Assembly (NCBI RefSeq): GCF_018617395.1
Contig: NZ_JACSKC010000001.1
Location: 496,001-560,000 of the forward strand
Source of the DNA: Exiguobacterium sp. s48
GTDB lineage: Bacteria; Bacillota; Bacilli; Exiguobacteriales; Exiguobacteriaceae
Direction of reading: 5' to 3'
DNA length: 64,000 bases
A program made the position numbers and the translations under genes. Shown here in pieces: positions 18,394 to 29,212 of the stretch; the stretch's first letter is position 1; each line of letters starts with the position of its first letter. Below the pieces are notes generated by a model. The model saw only the letters and a program-made list of their open reading frames with translations. It made no database searches and was not told where the DNA came from.

Positions 18394-18950
18394 GTGTCAA
18401 AGAAGTATTGAAAACAGCTGAAGAAAAAATGGAAAAAGCGCATTCTTCACTTAAACGTGATTTTGGAACGCTTCGCACTGGCCGTGCCAGCGCATCGATT
18501 TTGGATCCTGTCCAAGTTGATTACTACGGTGTCCCAACACCTCTCAATCAAGTGGCCAACATCAATACACCGGAAGCGCGTCTTCTTTTGATTCAACCAT
18601 GGGATAAATCGTTGGTTTCTGAAGTGGAAAAAGCGATTCAAAAGGCAGACCTCGGCTTGTCTCCATCATCTGACGGTACAGTCATCCGTTTGGCTATTCC
18701 TGCATTGACGGAAGAACGTCGTAAAGAGTTAGTTAAAGTCACGAAAAAATATGCGGAAGAAGCGAAAGTCGCTGTCCGTAACGTTCGTCGTGACGCAAAC
18801 GAAAACTTGAAGAAACTCGAGAAAGATGGCGAGTTAACTGAAGACGACCTCCGCGGATATGCAGATGACGTTCAAACGTTGACGGATTCGTATATTAAGA
18901 AGATTGATGAATCTGCAGCAGTTAAAGAAAAAGAAATCATGGAAGTGTAA
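18390..18950 (+). CDS. frr: Ribosome recycling factor
   Basis: A 186-residue RRF, which with EF-G splits post-termination ribosomes. The typical segments are [35 protein letters not shown] and the long three-helix bundle ending in IKKIDE. Full length and intact. It overlaps pyrH and is followed by a hairpin at 18983-19005. Confidence 0.97.
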   Translation: MSVKEVLKTAEEKMEKAHSSLKRDFGTLRTGRASASILDPVQVDYYGVPTPLNQVANINTPEARLLLIQPWDKSLVSEVEKAIQKADLGLSPSSDGTVIRLAIPALTEERRKELVKVTKKYAEEAKVAVRNVRRDANENLKKLEKDGELTEDDLRGYADDVQTLTDSYIKKIDESAAVKEKEIMEV

Positions 18951-18982
18951 TCACGGAAGTGGTATACCAAAAAGCTGTGTGG

Positions 18983-19010
18983 GGACCCTTTTTCTGAGAG
19001 GGTCCTTCTT
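18983..19010 (+). terminator. Hairpin/weak terminator after frr
   Basis: GGACCCT (18983-18989) pairs with AGGGTCC (18999-19005), then TTCTTTC. The T tract is interrupted, so this is probably a partial attenuator before uppS. Confidence 0.55.
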
Positions 19011-19034
19011 TCATACAATCAGGAGGATAATAGA

Positions 19035-19772
19035 ATGTTTAAATGGGTGAATCCTAAAACCAAAATCGAGGCGGAGTTGAGTGTTCCTGAGCACGTAGCC
19101 ATCATCATGGATGGAAATGGACGCTGGGCCAAAAAACGTGGTCTTCCTCGCATCATGGGTCACCGGGAAGGGATGAAATCCATCCGGGAAGCAGTTCGAA
19201 CTGCTCAAGAACTTGGAATTCAATCTCTCACGTTGTATGCGTTCTCTACAGAGAACTGGACTCGTCCGGAAGAAGAAGTCTCATTCTTGATGAAATTACC
19301 GAAACAGTTTTTGGAGACCGATTTAAGAGAACTCCATGAACAGAATGTACGGGTGCTCGTTGCAGGAGATACGTCGAAACTTCCTCGAGAGACGCGAGAG
19401 GCTGTTGATGAGGCAAGAGAACGTACCATTGCCAACACGGGGTTACAACTCGTTTTTGCTCTGAATTATGGCGGACGCGATGAACTTGTACAGGCTATGC
19501 GTCGTATCGCTGAAGACGTACAGTCTGGATTGATTCAACCTGATGCCATCGACGATCACATGATTGGTGAACGATTGATGACCCACGTTCAAGATGTGGA
19601 CCTCATCATTCGGACGAGTGGTGAACAACGACTCTCGAACTTTTTATTATGGCAAAGCGCATATGCAGAACTCCATTTCACAGAGGTGCTGTGGCCGGAA
19701 TTTAAGCGTGAGCATTTTGTAGAAGCGATTGAATCATATAACGCGCGCACGCGGCGTTTTGGTGGGGTGTAA
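19035..19772 (+). CDS. uppS: Undecaprenyl diphosphate synthase
   Basis: A 245-residue cis-prenyltransferase making the C55 lipid carrier for peptidoglycan and teichoic acid. The catalytic motif HVAIIMDGNGRWAKKRGLPR is present with D26 as the metal-binding Asp. The C-terminal RTSGEQRLSNFLLWQ motif is also intact. AGGAGG precedes ATG 19035. Only one base separates it from cdsA. Confidence 0.97.
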   Translation: MFKWVNPKTKIEAELSVPEHVAIIMDGNGRWAKKRGLPRIMGHREGMKSIREAVRTAQELGIQSLTLYAFSTENWTRPEEEVSFLMKLPKQFLETDLRELHEQNVRVLVAGDTSKLPRETREAVDEARERTIANTGLQLVFALNYGGRDELVQAMRRIAEDVQSGLIQPDAIDDHMIGERLMTHVQDVDLIIRTSGEQRLSNFLLWQSAYAELHFTEVLWPEFKREHFVEAIESYNARTRRFGGV

Positions 19773-19773
19773 C

Positions 19774-20571
19774 ATGAAGACACGAATTATAACAGGACTA
19801 TGGGCAGGTGCCATTTTTATCACGGTCATCGCGCTCGGGGGAAACGCCTTTGTCTCACTGATGGGAATTCTTGCGCTGATTGGACTGAGCGAGTTCACGT
19901 TAATGCGAAAGCATAAATTATTGGCATTCCCGTTTTTAGTGACGGCACTACTTGTGGCGTTTCCATTCATCTTATTGTTATTAGAAAAACATATCGTCAC
20001 GGACGACCTCCCGTTCTCGGTCGAACAGTGGCTCGTATTGGGCCTCGTTCTACTGTTGTTTTGGACGGTCGTCACAAAAAATCGATTCACGTATGAAGAT
20101 GCCAGCCTCTATTTCGTTTCAGCTGTCTATTTAGTTGTCGGTTTCATCAGCTTTGCACTCGTCCGACTGTCTGACGATGGTCTATCCAAAGTGTTGCTCA
20201 TCTTGTTCATGATTTGGGCGACGGATTCAGGTGCATACTTTACCGGCAAGGCGTTCGGAAAAGCTAAATTGTGGCCGTCTATCAGTCCGAACAAAACGAT
20301 TGAAGGGGCAATTGGAGGCATTGTTTCTGCGATTGTACTCGGTGTCATCTTCGTTTTGGTCGATCCGATCTTGCCCGTTGTAGAAGTGCTCATCTTGGCA
20401 ATTGTTGTGGCTGTCGTCGGTCAACTCGGCGATTTAGTACAATCTGCATATAAACGTCAATTTGGTGTGAAGGACTCAGGTCATCTCTTACCAGGGCATG
20501 GAGGAATTTTAGATCGATTTGATAGTATGATTGCGGTCTTTACCGTCATTTGGGTGTTTAATCTGCTATAA
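19774..20571 (+). CDS. cdsA: Phosphatidate cytidylyltransferase (CDP-diglyceride synthase)
   Basis: A 265-residue membrane enzyme converting phosphatidate and CTP to CDP-diacylglycerol. About seven membrane helices are predictable. The CDS signature is near the C-terminus ([20 protein letters not shown] then GILDRFDS, about 228-256). ATG 19774 was chosen: longer in-frame starts lie inside uppS and lack homology. GGTGGGG serves as ribosome-binding site within the uppS end. Confidence 0.96.
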   Translation: MKTRIITGLWAGAIFITVIALGGNAFVSLMGILALIGLSEFTLMRKHKLLAFPFLVTALLVAFPFILLLLEKHIVTDDLPFSVEQWLVLGLVLLLFWTVVTKNRFTYEDASLYFVSAVYLVVGFISFALVRLSDDGLSKVLLILFMIWATDSGAYFTGKAFGKAKLWPSISPNKTIEGAIGGIVSAIVLGVIFVLVDPILPVVEVLILAIVVAVVGQLGDLVQSAYKRQFGVKDSGHLLPGHGGILDRFDSMIAVFTVIWVFNLL

Positions 20572-20585
20572 AAAGGAGTGTCGAG

Positions 20586-21743
20586 ATGAAGCGAATTAGC
20601 TTAATTGGGGGAACTGGTTCGATTGGCGTACAAACATGTGACGTCATCGAACAGCATCCCGACCTGTTTGAACTTGAGGCGTATGCGTTTGGAACGAACG
20701 TCGATGTCGCTACAGAATGGATCAATCGACTTAGACCAAAATATGTATCAGCGACAAGCATCGAGGTACTTGAACAATTAAAGCCTCGCCTTACATACGA
20801 ACCGTTGTATTTCATTGGTTCGGAGGGCTTGAAAGAATGTGCGACGGCTGAACGGGCTGATATCGTCGTCACTGCAGTCGTTGGAGCAGTTGGGCTCGAA
20901 CCAACGCTCGCAGCGATTCAAGCAGGTAAAGATATTGCGCTCGCTAATAAAGAAACACTCGTCACCGCCGGGCATCTCGTCAAGGCGGCGGTGAAAGAAC
21001 ATGGAGTCAAATTGTTGCCAGTCGACAGCGAACATTCTGCTATTTTCCAATGCTTGAACGGCGAGCGGAGAGAAGACGTTTCAAAAATCATATTAACGGC
21101 TTCGGGTGGTAGTTTCCGCGATCGCTCTAGGGAAGAGTTGTCTGATGTAACAGTCGAAGATGCATTGAACCATCCAAACTGGTCGATGGGGGCGAAAATC
21201 ACCATTGATTCGGCAACGATGTTTAATAAAGGACTTGAGGTCATCGAGGCACACTGGCTATTCGATATCGATTATAATGATATTGAAGTCATCTTGCATC
21301 GTGAATCGATCATTCATAGCATGGTAGAATTCAAAGATGCCGCCGTGATGGCCCAGCTTGGAAACCCGGATATGCGCGGCCCCATCCTATATGCATTATC
21401 AGGACCTAAGCGGCTTGAAATTGAGGGGAATAAGCGGTTAAACTTGAAGGAAATCGGAAAGCTACATTTTGAAGAAGCTGATTTTGAGCGCTATCCAGCA
21501 CTTCGATTAGCGTTCGAAGCAGGTAGGGCCGGTGGTACGATGCCGACTGTCCTGAACGCAGCCAATGAAGTGGCAGTGGACCTATTCTTAAACGGTCATA
21601 TTACGTTTTTAGAAATTGAACGAATCGTTGAAGAGGCAATGACTCGACATGAAGTGATTGCGCATCCGACGCTCGAACAAATTTTAGAAGTGGACCGAGT
21701 AGTACGTCAACAGATTCAGCAAGGAATTGAAGGTGGGGAATAA
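20586..21743 (+). CDS. dxr: 1-deoxy-D-xylulose 5-phosphate reductoisomerase
   Basis: A 385-residue NADPH enzyme of the MEP isoprenoid pathway. The nucleotide motif [10 protein letters not shown] lies at the N-terminus. LANKETLV and the substrate segment [15 protein letters not shown], with SGGSFRDR, are intact, as is the flexible-loop [11 protein letters not shown]. It feeds isoprenoid units to UppS encoded just upstream. AAAGGAG precedes ATG 20586. Confidence 0.97.
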   Translation: MKRISLIGGTGSIGVQTCDVIEQHPDLFELEAYAFGTNVDVATEWINRLRPKYVSATSIEVLEQLKPRLTYEPLYFIGSEGLKECATAERADIVVTAVVGAVGLEPTLAAIQAGKDIALANKETLVTAGHLVKAAVKEHGVKLLPVDSEHSAIFQCLNGERREDVSKIILTASGGSFRDRSREELSDVTVEDALNHPNWSMGAKITIDSATMFNKGLEVIEAHWLFDIDYNDIEVILHRESIIHSMVEFKDAAVMAQLGNPDMRGPILYALSGPKRLEIEGNKRLNLKEIGKLHFEEADFERYPALRLAFEAGRAGGTMPTVLNAANEVAVDLFLNGHITFLEIERIVEEAMTRHEVIAHPTLEQILEVDRVVRQQIQQGIEGGE

Positions 21744-21746
21744 ATC

Positions 21747-22997
21747 ATGACGACTTTTATCGCCATCGTTTTGATGTTTGGCGTTCTCATTTCAGTACAT
21801 GAGTGGGGACACCTCGTCATGGCGAAACGGGCAGGCATTCTCTGTCACGAGTTTGCGATTGGCTTTGGACCAAAAATTGTTTCATTCCGTAAAAATGAAA
21901 CGCTCTATACCATTCGACTTTTGCCGATTGGCGGATATGTCAAAATGGCCGGGGAAGATTTCGAACCGATTGAAGTCCGTGCGGGTCAGCATGTCGGACT
22001 CCGTCTAACCGAAACAGGAACAGTGGACCGCGTCTATTTCCAACCGGATACGGCTACTGATGTCCAAGTCGTCGGAACCGTCGATAAGTTTGATTCGACG
22101 CACGAGTTGAAAGTGCAACTTCTCATCGACGAAGAAGTACGTGTTTACTCGTTAGAACGAGATACACTTCTTGTCGACCAGGGCATGGAAATTCAAATCG
22201 CACCGCATGATCGAACATTTGGAGCCCAGTCGGTTTGGAAGCGTGTCTTGGCGATTGCAGCCGGTCCGGCGATGAACTTCGTATTAGCGTTCATCTTGCT
22301 TGTTATTGTCGGTCTCGTTCAAGGTACTCCAACGAACGATGGTCAAATCGGTACCGTTCAACCGGATTCAGCCGCAGATGAGGCAGGATTAATGAGCGGT
22401 GATGAGATTGTATCGATTGAAGGGAAGCAAATTACGGATTGGCTCGATTTACGTTCGGTTTTAGCTGATCGAGCGGATACCCCTACGGAAGTCACATACA
22501 TCCGCGATGGCGAAGAAGAAACAATCACGCTAACTCCACAAGCTGTCGAGCAAAACGGAGAGACGGTCGGGATACTCGGTGTCACGAACGCGCTCGAACG
22601 ATCACCGGTCAAAGCTGTGACGACGGGGGCGGAAACGACATGGACTATGTCGACGCTCATCTTCTCTGCTGTCGGTGATTTGGTGACAGGACAAGTCGGT
22701 GTCGATCAATTGGCAGGTCCTGTTGGGATTGTCCGGATGACAGATGAAGTGGCGGCGAGCGGATTGATCATGCTGTTGAACTGGACAGCGCTTCTTTCCG
22801 TCAACCTTGCCATCTTCAACTTGCTCCCATTGCCAGCGTTAGACGGAGGACGCTTGATTTTCCTCTTGTTCGAAGCGGTACGGGGACGTCCAATCGATCC
22901 GAAGAAGGAAGGATTCGTCCACTTTATCGGATTCGCACTCTTGATGATTTTAATGTTGATTGTCACTTGGAACGACATTCAATCATTCTTTAAATAA
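21747..22997 (+). CDS. rseP: Site-2 intramembrane metalloprotease RseP/RasP
   Basis: A 416-residue zinc protease. The HExxH motif is H18-E-W-G-H22 in the first membrane helix and the third ligand region is LPALDGGRL near the C-terminus. A PDZ domain occupies about 190-280 (DSAADEAGLMSGDEIVSI). In Bacillus RasP cleaves the anti-sigma factor RsiW after PrsW, and clears signal peptide remnants. The prsW-like gene lies at 62799, so both proteases of that cascade are in this window. Four membrane segments are expected. Confidence 0.96.
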   Translation: MTTFIAIVLMFGVLISVHEWGHLVMAKRAGILCHEFAIGFGPKIVSFRKNETLYTIRLLPIGGYVKMAGEDFEPIEVRAGQHVGLRLTETGTVDRVYFQPDTATDVQVVGTVDKFDSTHELKVQLLIDEEVRVYSLERDTLLVDQGMEIQIAPHDRTFGAQSVWKRVLAIAAGPAMNFVLAFILLVIVGLVQGTPTNDGQIGTVQPDSAADEAGLMSGDEIVSIEGKQITDWLDLRSVLADRADTPTEVTYIRDGEEETITLTPQAVEQNGETVGILGVTNALERSPVKAVTTGAETTWTMSTLIFSAVGDLVTGQVGVDQLAGPVGIVRMTDEVAASGLIMLLNWTALLSVNLAIFNLLPLPALDGGRLIFLLFEAVRGRPIDPKKEGFVHFIGFALLMILMLIVTWNDIQSFFK

Positions 22998-23020
22998 GCT
23001 GTTTGTAGAGAAGGGAAACG

Positions 23021-24730
23021 TTGAACTGTATGAAACAATCTAGATTGCTCATGCCTACATTGAGAGAAGTACCGGCTGACGCCGAAGCGGTCAGCCATCA
23101 ACTTCTCGTCCGTGGAGGATTCATCCGTCAAAATGCGGCAGGAATCTATTCATATCTTCCACTCGGACATCGTGTGTTACACAACATCCAAACGATCATC
23201 CGTGAAGAGATGAATCGTGCCGGTGCACAGGAGTTATTGATGCCTGCCATTCAACCGGCAGAACTTTGGGAAGAGACAGGACGATGGGGCATTTACGGCC
23301 CTGAATTGATGCGGTTGACGGATCGTCATGATCGTCGCTTCGCACTCGGCGCGACACATGAAGAATTGATCACATCGATCGTCCGAGATGAACTCAACTC
23401 GTATAAAAAACTTCCGATGAATCTGTATCAAATTCAAACGAAGTATCGCGACGAGCGTCGTCCACGCTTCGGGTTGCTTCGTGGACGTGAGTTCTTGATG
23501 AAAGATGCATACTCATTCCATGCGACACAAGAGGACTTGGACGAAGAGTATACAAACATGTATAACGCGTACTCACGCATCTTCGACCGTACAGGACTTA
23601 AATATCGTCCAGTCGTCGCAGACTCTGGTGCAATCGGCGGGAAAGACACACACGAATTCCAAGCACTCGCGGACATCGGGGAAGACACGATTGTCTATAC
23701 CGACACATCAAACTATGCGGCAAACATTGAGATGGCCGAAACACTTGATCGTTATGAGATGCAACAAGCTGACGTTCGTCCGCTCAAAAAAGTGGACACG
23801 GAAGAAAATCGTACGATTGAAGATGTGGCGGCGTTCTTAAATGTGGATCCGAAGACGACAATCAAGTCTGTCTTGTTTAACGTGGATGGCGAAACTGTCA
23901 TGGCAATTGTTCGTGGCGACCATGAAGCGAATGAAGTCAAAGTGAAGAACGCACTCGGTGGACTCGACATTCAACTTGAAGAAGAAGCGAAAATCGTTGA
24001 GTTGTTCAACTGTGCGCCAGGTACACTAGGACCAATCAACGCTCCGGTCAAAGTCGTTGCTGACTATGCGGTCAAGTACTTAGTGAATGCTGTCTGTGGT
24101 GCAAACGAGGCGAACACACATTACACGGGTGTAAACGCTGCGCGCGACCTTGCCGAGATGACATACCACGATTTACGTTTCGTTGTCGAAGGTGATTTGG
24201 CACCGGATGAGTCTGGTCCAGTTCGTTTTGCTCGTGGAATTGAAGTGGGGCAAGTATTTAAACTCGGAACACGATATTCAGAAGCGATGGGTGCGACATT
24301 CCTCAACGAAGAGGGTCGTGCCGAACCACTCATCATGGGTTGCTACGGCATCGGAGTGTCACGTACACTTTCAGCCATCGTCGAACAACATCACGACGAC
24401 CGTGGAATCGTTTGGCCACGTAACGTGGCGCCGTTCGATCTCCATTTGATTGCGATCAACGCAAAAGATGAGACTCAAGTCGAGTTGGCGAACCGTCTTT
24501 ATGAAGAGCTCGGTCAAACATACGATGTCTTGTTCGACGACCGAAAAGAACGTGCGGGCGTCAAGTTTGCGGATGCAGATTTGATCGGACTTCCGATTCG
24601 CGTGAACGTCGGGAAAAAAGCCGGTGAAGGCATCGTTGAAGTGAAAGTACGTGCAACAGGTGAAGTGATTGAAACATCAATCGATGAATTGAAACAAGTC
24701 ATCGCTTCAAAATTGAGCGAAGTTCATTAA
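23021..24730 (+). CDS. proS: Prolyl-tRNA synthetase
   Basis: A 569-residue class II synthetase of the bacterial type, with the insertion (editing, INS) domain at about 225-400 between motifs 2 and 3. N-terminal landmarks are [20 protein letters not shown] and [17 protein letters not shown]. Motif 3 is in [18 protein letters not shown]. The start is uncertain. TTG 23021 has AAGGGA at correct spacing, whereas ATG 23030 (566 residues, MKQSRLLM) fits the family N-terminus but lies 14 bases from that site. No T-box leader is seen upstream. Confidence 0.96.
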   Translation: MNCMKQSRLLMPTLREVPADAEAVSHQLLVRGGFIRQNAAGIYSYLPLGHRVLHNIQTIIREEMNRAGAQELLMPAIQPAELWEETGRWGIYGPELMRLTDRHDRRFALGATHEELITSIVRDELNSYKKLPMNLYQIQTKYRDERRPRFGLLRGREFLMKDAYSFHATQEDLDEEYTNMYNAYSRIFDRTGLKYRPVVADSGAIGGKDTHEFQALADIGEDTIVYTDTSNYAANIEMAETLDRYEMQQADVRPLKKVDTEENRTIEDVAAFLNVDPKTTIKSVLFNVDGETVMAIVRGDHEANEVKVKNALGGLDIQLEEEAKIVELFNCAPGTLGPINAPVKVVADYAVKYLVNAVCGANEANTHYTGVNAARDLAEMTYHDLRFVVEGDLAPDESGPVRFARGIEVGQVFKLGTRYSEAMGATFLNEEGRAEPLIMGCYGIGVSRTLSAIVEQHHDDRGIVWPRNVAPFDLHLIAINAKDETQVELANRLYEELGQTYDVLFDDRKERAGVKFADADLIGLPIRVNVGKKAGEGIVEVKVRATGEVIETSIDELKQVIASKLSEVH

Positions 24731-24733
24731 TGG

Positions 24734-24768
24734 ATGAAGGTGACAGCGGAAGCGGTCACCTTCATTTG
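24734..24768 (+). terminator. Hairpin after proS (weak terminator)
   Basis: ATGAAGGTGAC (24734-24744) pairs perfectly with GTCACCTTCAT (24755-24765). The following TTGTC is a poor T tract, so partial attenuation before polC is likelier than full termination. Confidence 0.55.
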
Positions 24769-24800
24769 TCGAATTGGCATAAAGGGGGAAAGACGGACCC

Positions 24801-27800
24801 GTGGAAGCAAATCAAAAGATGCAATTATTATTAAGTGACCTTGGGATCACGACCGAGACGGACCTGTTTGATCAGGCCGAACTCTCACGGCTTGTCGTCA
24901 ATAAAAAGCGGCGAACGTGGACATTTTATTTTTCATTTCCAAAAGTATTGCCATACGACGTTCATCAATTGTTCATGAGTCGATTAGAGAGTCGATATGC
25001 GACGTTTGCGGATGAAGTGTACGCTCGGTTCTCGACAACAACTGGTGGAAGCGAGCAAGACTATATCGACTATTGGCCGCGAATCGTCAGCGAATTGAGC
25101 CAAGTATCTGGCGCGATGCGTAGTTATTTCGGTTCCGTTTCGCCACGATTCGAACAGAACAAACTCATGATTCCGGTGCGTTCTGCACCTGAGGCGAGCT
25201 ATGTAGACAAAGAACTCTGTCAAGAAGTACAGGCACTCTATAGCGCCTATGGGTTCACGAAAAAACCGTGTCAGGCACATTACTCAGAAGACGCCGAGGC
25301 GAGTCAGGCTTTACGTGAACAAGTCGTTCAAGAAGATATTGAACAAGCGAAAATGGCACTTGCTGCCCAATTCGCTAAGGCGACAGAAACAAACGACGAA
25401 CCGATCACAGAAATCCGGATGGGCGCACTCATTAAAGATGAGATTGTTCCAATCAAGACGATTATCGAAGAAGAGCGACGTGTTGCGATTCGTGGACTCG
25501 TCTTCTCGGCAGAGCGGAAAGAGTTGAAGAGTGGGAAGAAACTGTTCACCTTCAAAATGACAGATTATACAGATTCACTCATCGTGAAAGTATTTGCTCG
25601 CGATGACGATGACGACCGTATGCTCAGTGCCGTCAAAAAAGGAATGTGGATTCAAACGGCCGGTCGGGTCGAAGATGATTCGTTCATGCGCGAACTATGT
25701 ATGATGGCGTCTCAACTTCAAGAAGTGAAGGTTGAACCGCCACGTGATGAATGGGAAGGCGAGAAACGCGTCGAACTTCACGCGCATACACAGATGAGCC
25801 AAATGGATGCCGTCACAAACGTCTCATCTCTCGTCGCCCGTGCTGCGAAATGGGGACATCGTGCCATTGCCATCACCGACCATGCCGGAGTTCAGGCTTT
25901 TCCGGAAGCGTATTACGCTGGGAAGAAGAATGACATCAAAGTATTGTACGGAGTCGAAGCGAACGTCGTCAACGATGGTGTCCCTGTCGCTTATCATGCG
26001 ACCGATGTGGCATTGGATGATGCGACGTATGTCGTTTTTGACGTCGAAACGACGGGACTTTCTGCCGTTTACAATAAAATCATCGAACTCGCTGGAGTCA
26101 AAATCAAGGACGGGGAGATCATCGACCGGTTTGAGGCGTTTGCTGATCCGAAACACGCCTTGTCGGCGACCACCATCGAATTGACGGGAATCACCGATGA
26201 CATGGTCCAAGGTCAACCGGACCCGGAAGTCATCACGAAACAATTCGTCGAATGGTGTGGTGACAGTATCCTCGTCGCTCATAACGCATCATTCGACATG
26301 GGATTCCTCGAAGCGACACTCCGTAGCGGAGGGCATGAGCCTGACGATTACCCGGTCATCGATACGCTCGAACTTGCCCGTACGTTGATGCCGACGTTGA
26401 AGAATCACCGACTCAATACACTCGCGAAGCGATTTGATATCGAACTGACACAACATCACCGCGCCATTTACGATGCGGAAGCAACGGCATATTTGCTTAT
26501 GAAGTTGCTCGATCTCGCTAAACAGATGTTTGAGATGACCACACATCGCTCCTTAAATGCGAAAGTCGGGAGTGACGTGTCGAAGATTCGTCCGTTCCAT
26601 GCAACCATCTATGCGAAAAACAAAAAGCCAGGACTTCGTCATTTATATGAGCTTATTTCCTTATCTCACATCGATTACTTGTATCGGATGGCACGCATGC
26701 CACGTTCCGAGCTCGTGAAGCGGCGGGAAGGATTATTGATTGGATCGGCTTGTGACAACGGGGAGATTTTTGACGCCGCCTTAAACAAGTCGGATGATGA
26801 ACTCGAGAAGATGATGTCGTTTTACGACTTCATCGAGATCCATCCACCAGCGCTCTATCATCATTTGATTGATAAAGAGATAGTGGCGAACGAGTTAGAA
26901 CTCCGTGAAATCATTAAACGTATCATTCGTGTCGCTGAGAAGGCCGAGTTACCGGTGTGTGCGACAGGTAATGTTCATTATCTAGATCGGTCGGACCGCT
27001 CATATCGTGAGATTTTGATTCGTACTCAAGGTGGGGCGAACTTTATCAACACGCGTAAAGAATTACCACATGCGCACTTCCGGACGACGAAAGAAATGAT
27101 GGAGGAGTTCAAGTTTTTAGGTGACGATTTAGCGCGTGAAATCGTCATCACGAACCCGAATGCGATCGCCGATCAAATTGAATCGATTCAAATCATCCCG
27201 GATGACTTATACACGCCGAAAATTGAAGGGGCGGATGACGAGGTTCGGAATATGAGCTACGATATGGCTCGCTCCATTTATGGGGACGAGTTACCTGAAA
27301 TCGTGGAAGCGCGACTTGAGAAAGAGCTCAAGTCGATTATCGGACACGGATTCGCCGTCATTTATTTGATTTCGCATAAACTCGTGAAGAAATCTCTCGA
27401 TGATGGTTACTTGGTCGGTTCGCGTGGGTCGGTCGGGTCGAGTCTCGTCGCAACGATGACGGAAATCACGGAAGTCAATCCGTTACCGCCGCACTATGTT
27501 TGTCCGAAATGCCAACACTCGCACTTCTTCAACGACGGGTCAGTCGGTTCGGGATATGACTTGCCGGACAAGGAGTGTCCGGAGTGTGGCACGTGGTACA
27601 AAAAAGACGGTCATGACATTCCGTTCGAGACGTTCCTCGGATTCAAAGGGGACAAAGTACCGGATATCGACTTGAACTTCTCAGGTGAATATCAACCGCA
27701 TGCCCACGCCTATACAAAAGTGCTATTCGGAGAAGAGTACGTCTATCGTGCCGGGACAATCGGAACGATTGCCGACAAGACGGCTTATGGGTATGTGAAA

Positions 27801-29093
27801 GGATATGCGACAGAGAATGACAAGATATATCGAAACGCCGAGGTCGATCGTCTCGTCTCTGGGGTCACCGGGGTAAAACGGACGACGGGTCAACACCCAG
27901 GGGGAATCATCGTCGTACCGGACTATATGGACATCGCGGACATTTCCCCGATCCAATATCCGGCGGACGACAATTCGTCGGAGTGGAAGACGACTCACTT
28001 TGACTTCCACTCCATCCATGACAACTTGTTGAAACTCGATATTCTCGGGCATGATGACCCGACCGTCATTCGGATGTTACAGGACTTGTCTGGTATCGAT
28101 CCGAAGACGATTCCAACAGATGACCCAACCGTCATGAAGATTTTCTCATCACCAGAAGTGCTCGGGGTGACACCGGAACAGATTGAGTCGAAGACCGGCA
28201 CACTTGGAATTCCGGAGTTTGGGACGAAGTTCGTCCGTCAGATGCTTGAAGAGACGAAACCGTCGACGTTCTCGGAACTTGTTCAAATTTCCGGTTTATC
28301 CCACGGGACAGATGTATGGCTCGGAAACGCGAATGAATTGATTTATAACGGGACGTGCGAACTGAAGGACGTCATCGGTTGTCGAGATGACATCATGGTC
28401 TATCTGATTTATGCAGGTCTCGAACCATCCTTCGCCTTTAAAATCATGGAGTCTGTCCGTAAAGGGAAAGGGCTCACGGAAGAGATGGAGTCTGAAATGA
28501 GAGAGAATAACGTGCCGGAATGGTATATCTCATCTTGTAAGAAGATCAAGTATATGTTCCCGAAAGCACACGCAACCGCCTACGTCTTGATGGCTGTCCG
28601 GATTGCCTATTTCAAAGTGCATCATCCGATTCTGTACTATGCGACGTACTTCACCGTCCGCGCCGGGGACTTTGACTTGTCTGCGATGATCAAAGGTCCT
28701 CAAGCCGTTCGTAAGGCGATGTCGGACATCCGAGAAAAAGGATTCGATGCGACGGCGAAGGATAAAGGACTACACACGGTGCTTGAACTAGCGCTTGAGA
28801 TGCTCGAGCGGGGAATGAAGTTCCAAAACATCGACTTGTATCGGTCAAGCGCTACAGAGTTCTTGATTGAAGACAATACGCTCATTCCACCGTTCAACGC
28901 GGTCGACGGACTCGGAACAAACGCGGCAAAAGCAATCGTCGAAGCAAGGGAAGAAGGGCAATTCCTGTCGAAAGAAGATTTACGGAAACGAGCGAAACTT
29001 TCGAAAACGGTCATCGAGACACTCGATACGATGAAATGTCTCGAAGGTCTGCCTGATGAGAACCAACTCTCATTCTTTGATTTTGGGGTGTAA
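24801..29093 (+). CDS. polC: DNA polymerase III alpha subunit, PolC type
   Basis: A 1430-residue replicative polymerase of low-GC Gram-positives. The order is an N-terminal domain, an OB fold (about 215-330) and a PHP domain (VELHAHTQMSQMDAV) split by a DEDDh proofreading exonuclease that begins at about 410 (YVVFDVETTGLSAVYNKI). A four-Cys zinc finger follows at about 895-935 (CPKCQHSHF..CPECGTW). The palm has the catalytic Asp pair in PDIDLNFSGEYQ. The fingers carry the tandem helix-hairpin-helix region near the C-terminus. All parts are intact. The start is GTG 24801 with AGGGGG 12 bases upstream. Confidence 0.98.
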   Translation: MEANQKMQLLLSDLGITTETDLFDQAELSRLVVNKKRRTWTFYFSFPKVLPYDVHQLFMSRLESRYATFADEVYARFSTTTGGSEQDYIDYWPRIVSELSQVSGAMRSYFGSVSPRFEQNKLMIPVRSAPEASYVDKELCQEVQALYSAYGFTKKPCQAHYSEDAEASQALREQVVQEDIEQAKMALAAQFAKATETNDEPITEIRMGALIKDEIVPIKTIIEEERRVAIRGLVFSAERKELKSGKKLFTFKMTDYTDSLIVKVFARDDDDDRMLSAVKKGMWIQTAGRVEDDSFMRELCMMASQLQEVKVEPPRDEWEGEKRVELHAHTQMSQMDAVTNVSSLVARAAKWGHRAIAITDHAGVQAFPEAYYAGKKNDIKVLYGVEANVVNDGVPVAYHATDVALDDATYVVFDVETTGLSAVYNKIIELAGVKIKDGEIIDRFEAFADPKHALSATTIELTGITDDMVQGQPDPEVITKQFVEWCGDSILVAHNASFDMGFLEATLRSGGHEPDDYPVIDTLELARTLMPTLKNHRLNTLAKRFDIELTQHHRAIYDAEATAYLLMKLLDLAKQMFEMTTHRSLNAKVGSDVSKIRPFHATIYAKNKKPGLRHLYELISLSHIDYLYRMARMPRSELVKRREGLLIGSACDNGEIFDAALNKSDDELEKMMSFYDFIEIHPPALYHHLIDKEIVANELELREIIKRIIRVAEKAELPVCATGNVHYLDRSDRSYREILIRTQGGANFINTRKELPHAHFRTTKEMMEEFKFLGDDLAREIVITNPNAIADQIESIQIIPDDLYTPKIEGADDEVRNMSYDMARSIYGDELPEIVEARLEKELKSIIGHGFAVIYLISHKLVKKSLDDGYLVGSRGSVGSSLVATMTEITEVNPLPPHYVCPKCQHSHFFNDGSVGSGYDLPDKECPECGTWYKKDGHDIPFETFLGFKGDKVPDIDLNFSGEYQPHAHAYTKVLFGEEYVYRAGTIGTIADKTAYGYVKGYATENDKIYRNAEVDRLVSGVTGVKRTTGQHPGGIIVVPDYMDIADISPIQYPADDNSSEWKTTHFDFHSIHDNLLKLDILGHDDPTVIRMLQDLSGIDPKTIPTDDPTVMKIFSSPEVLGVTPEQIESKTGTLGIPEFGTKFVRQMLEETKPSTFSELVQISGLSHGTDVWLGNANELIYNGTCELKDVIGCRDDIMVYLIYAGLEPSFAFKIMESVRKGKGLTEEMESEMRENNVPEWYISSCKKIKYMFPKAHATAYVLMAVRIAYFKVHHPILYYATYFTVRAGDFDLSAMIKGPQAVRKAMSDIREKGFDATAKDKGLHTVLELALEMLERGMKFQNIDLYRSSATEFLIEDNTLIPPFNAVDGLGTNAAKAIVEAREEGQFLSKEDLRKRAKLSKTVIETLDTMKCLEGLPDENQLSFFDFGV

Positions 29094-29094
29094 G

Positions 29095-29124
29095 TTGCGA
29101 TTTATCGGGAAAATATGATATATT
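29095..29124 (+). promoter_or_regulatory. Candidate promoter of the rimP-nusA-infB operon
   Basis: TTGCGA (29095-29100) and TATATT (29119-29124) are spaced by 18 bases, just after the polC stop. A transcript would begin near 29131 and include the hairpin at 29155-29180. Confidence 0.55.
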
Positions 29125-29154
29125 GGTATCGAACAAAGTTGGATACTACGACGG

Positions 29155-29184
29155 AAAGGAGTAGGGAACCCTACTCCTTTCTTG
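29155..29184 (+). terminator. Hairpin between polC and rimP
   Basis: AAAGGAGTAGGG (29155-29166) pairs with CCCTACTCCTTT (29169-29180), a 12-base perfect stem with a minimal loop, followed by CTTG. It could end polC transcripts or act as leader structure for the operon beginning at 29131. The T tract is poor. Confidence 0.5.
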
Positions 29185-29212
29185 TATGTAAAAGCCAGAA
29201 GGAGGGATGAGA

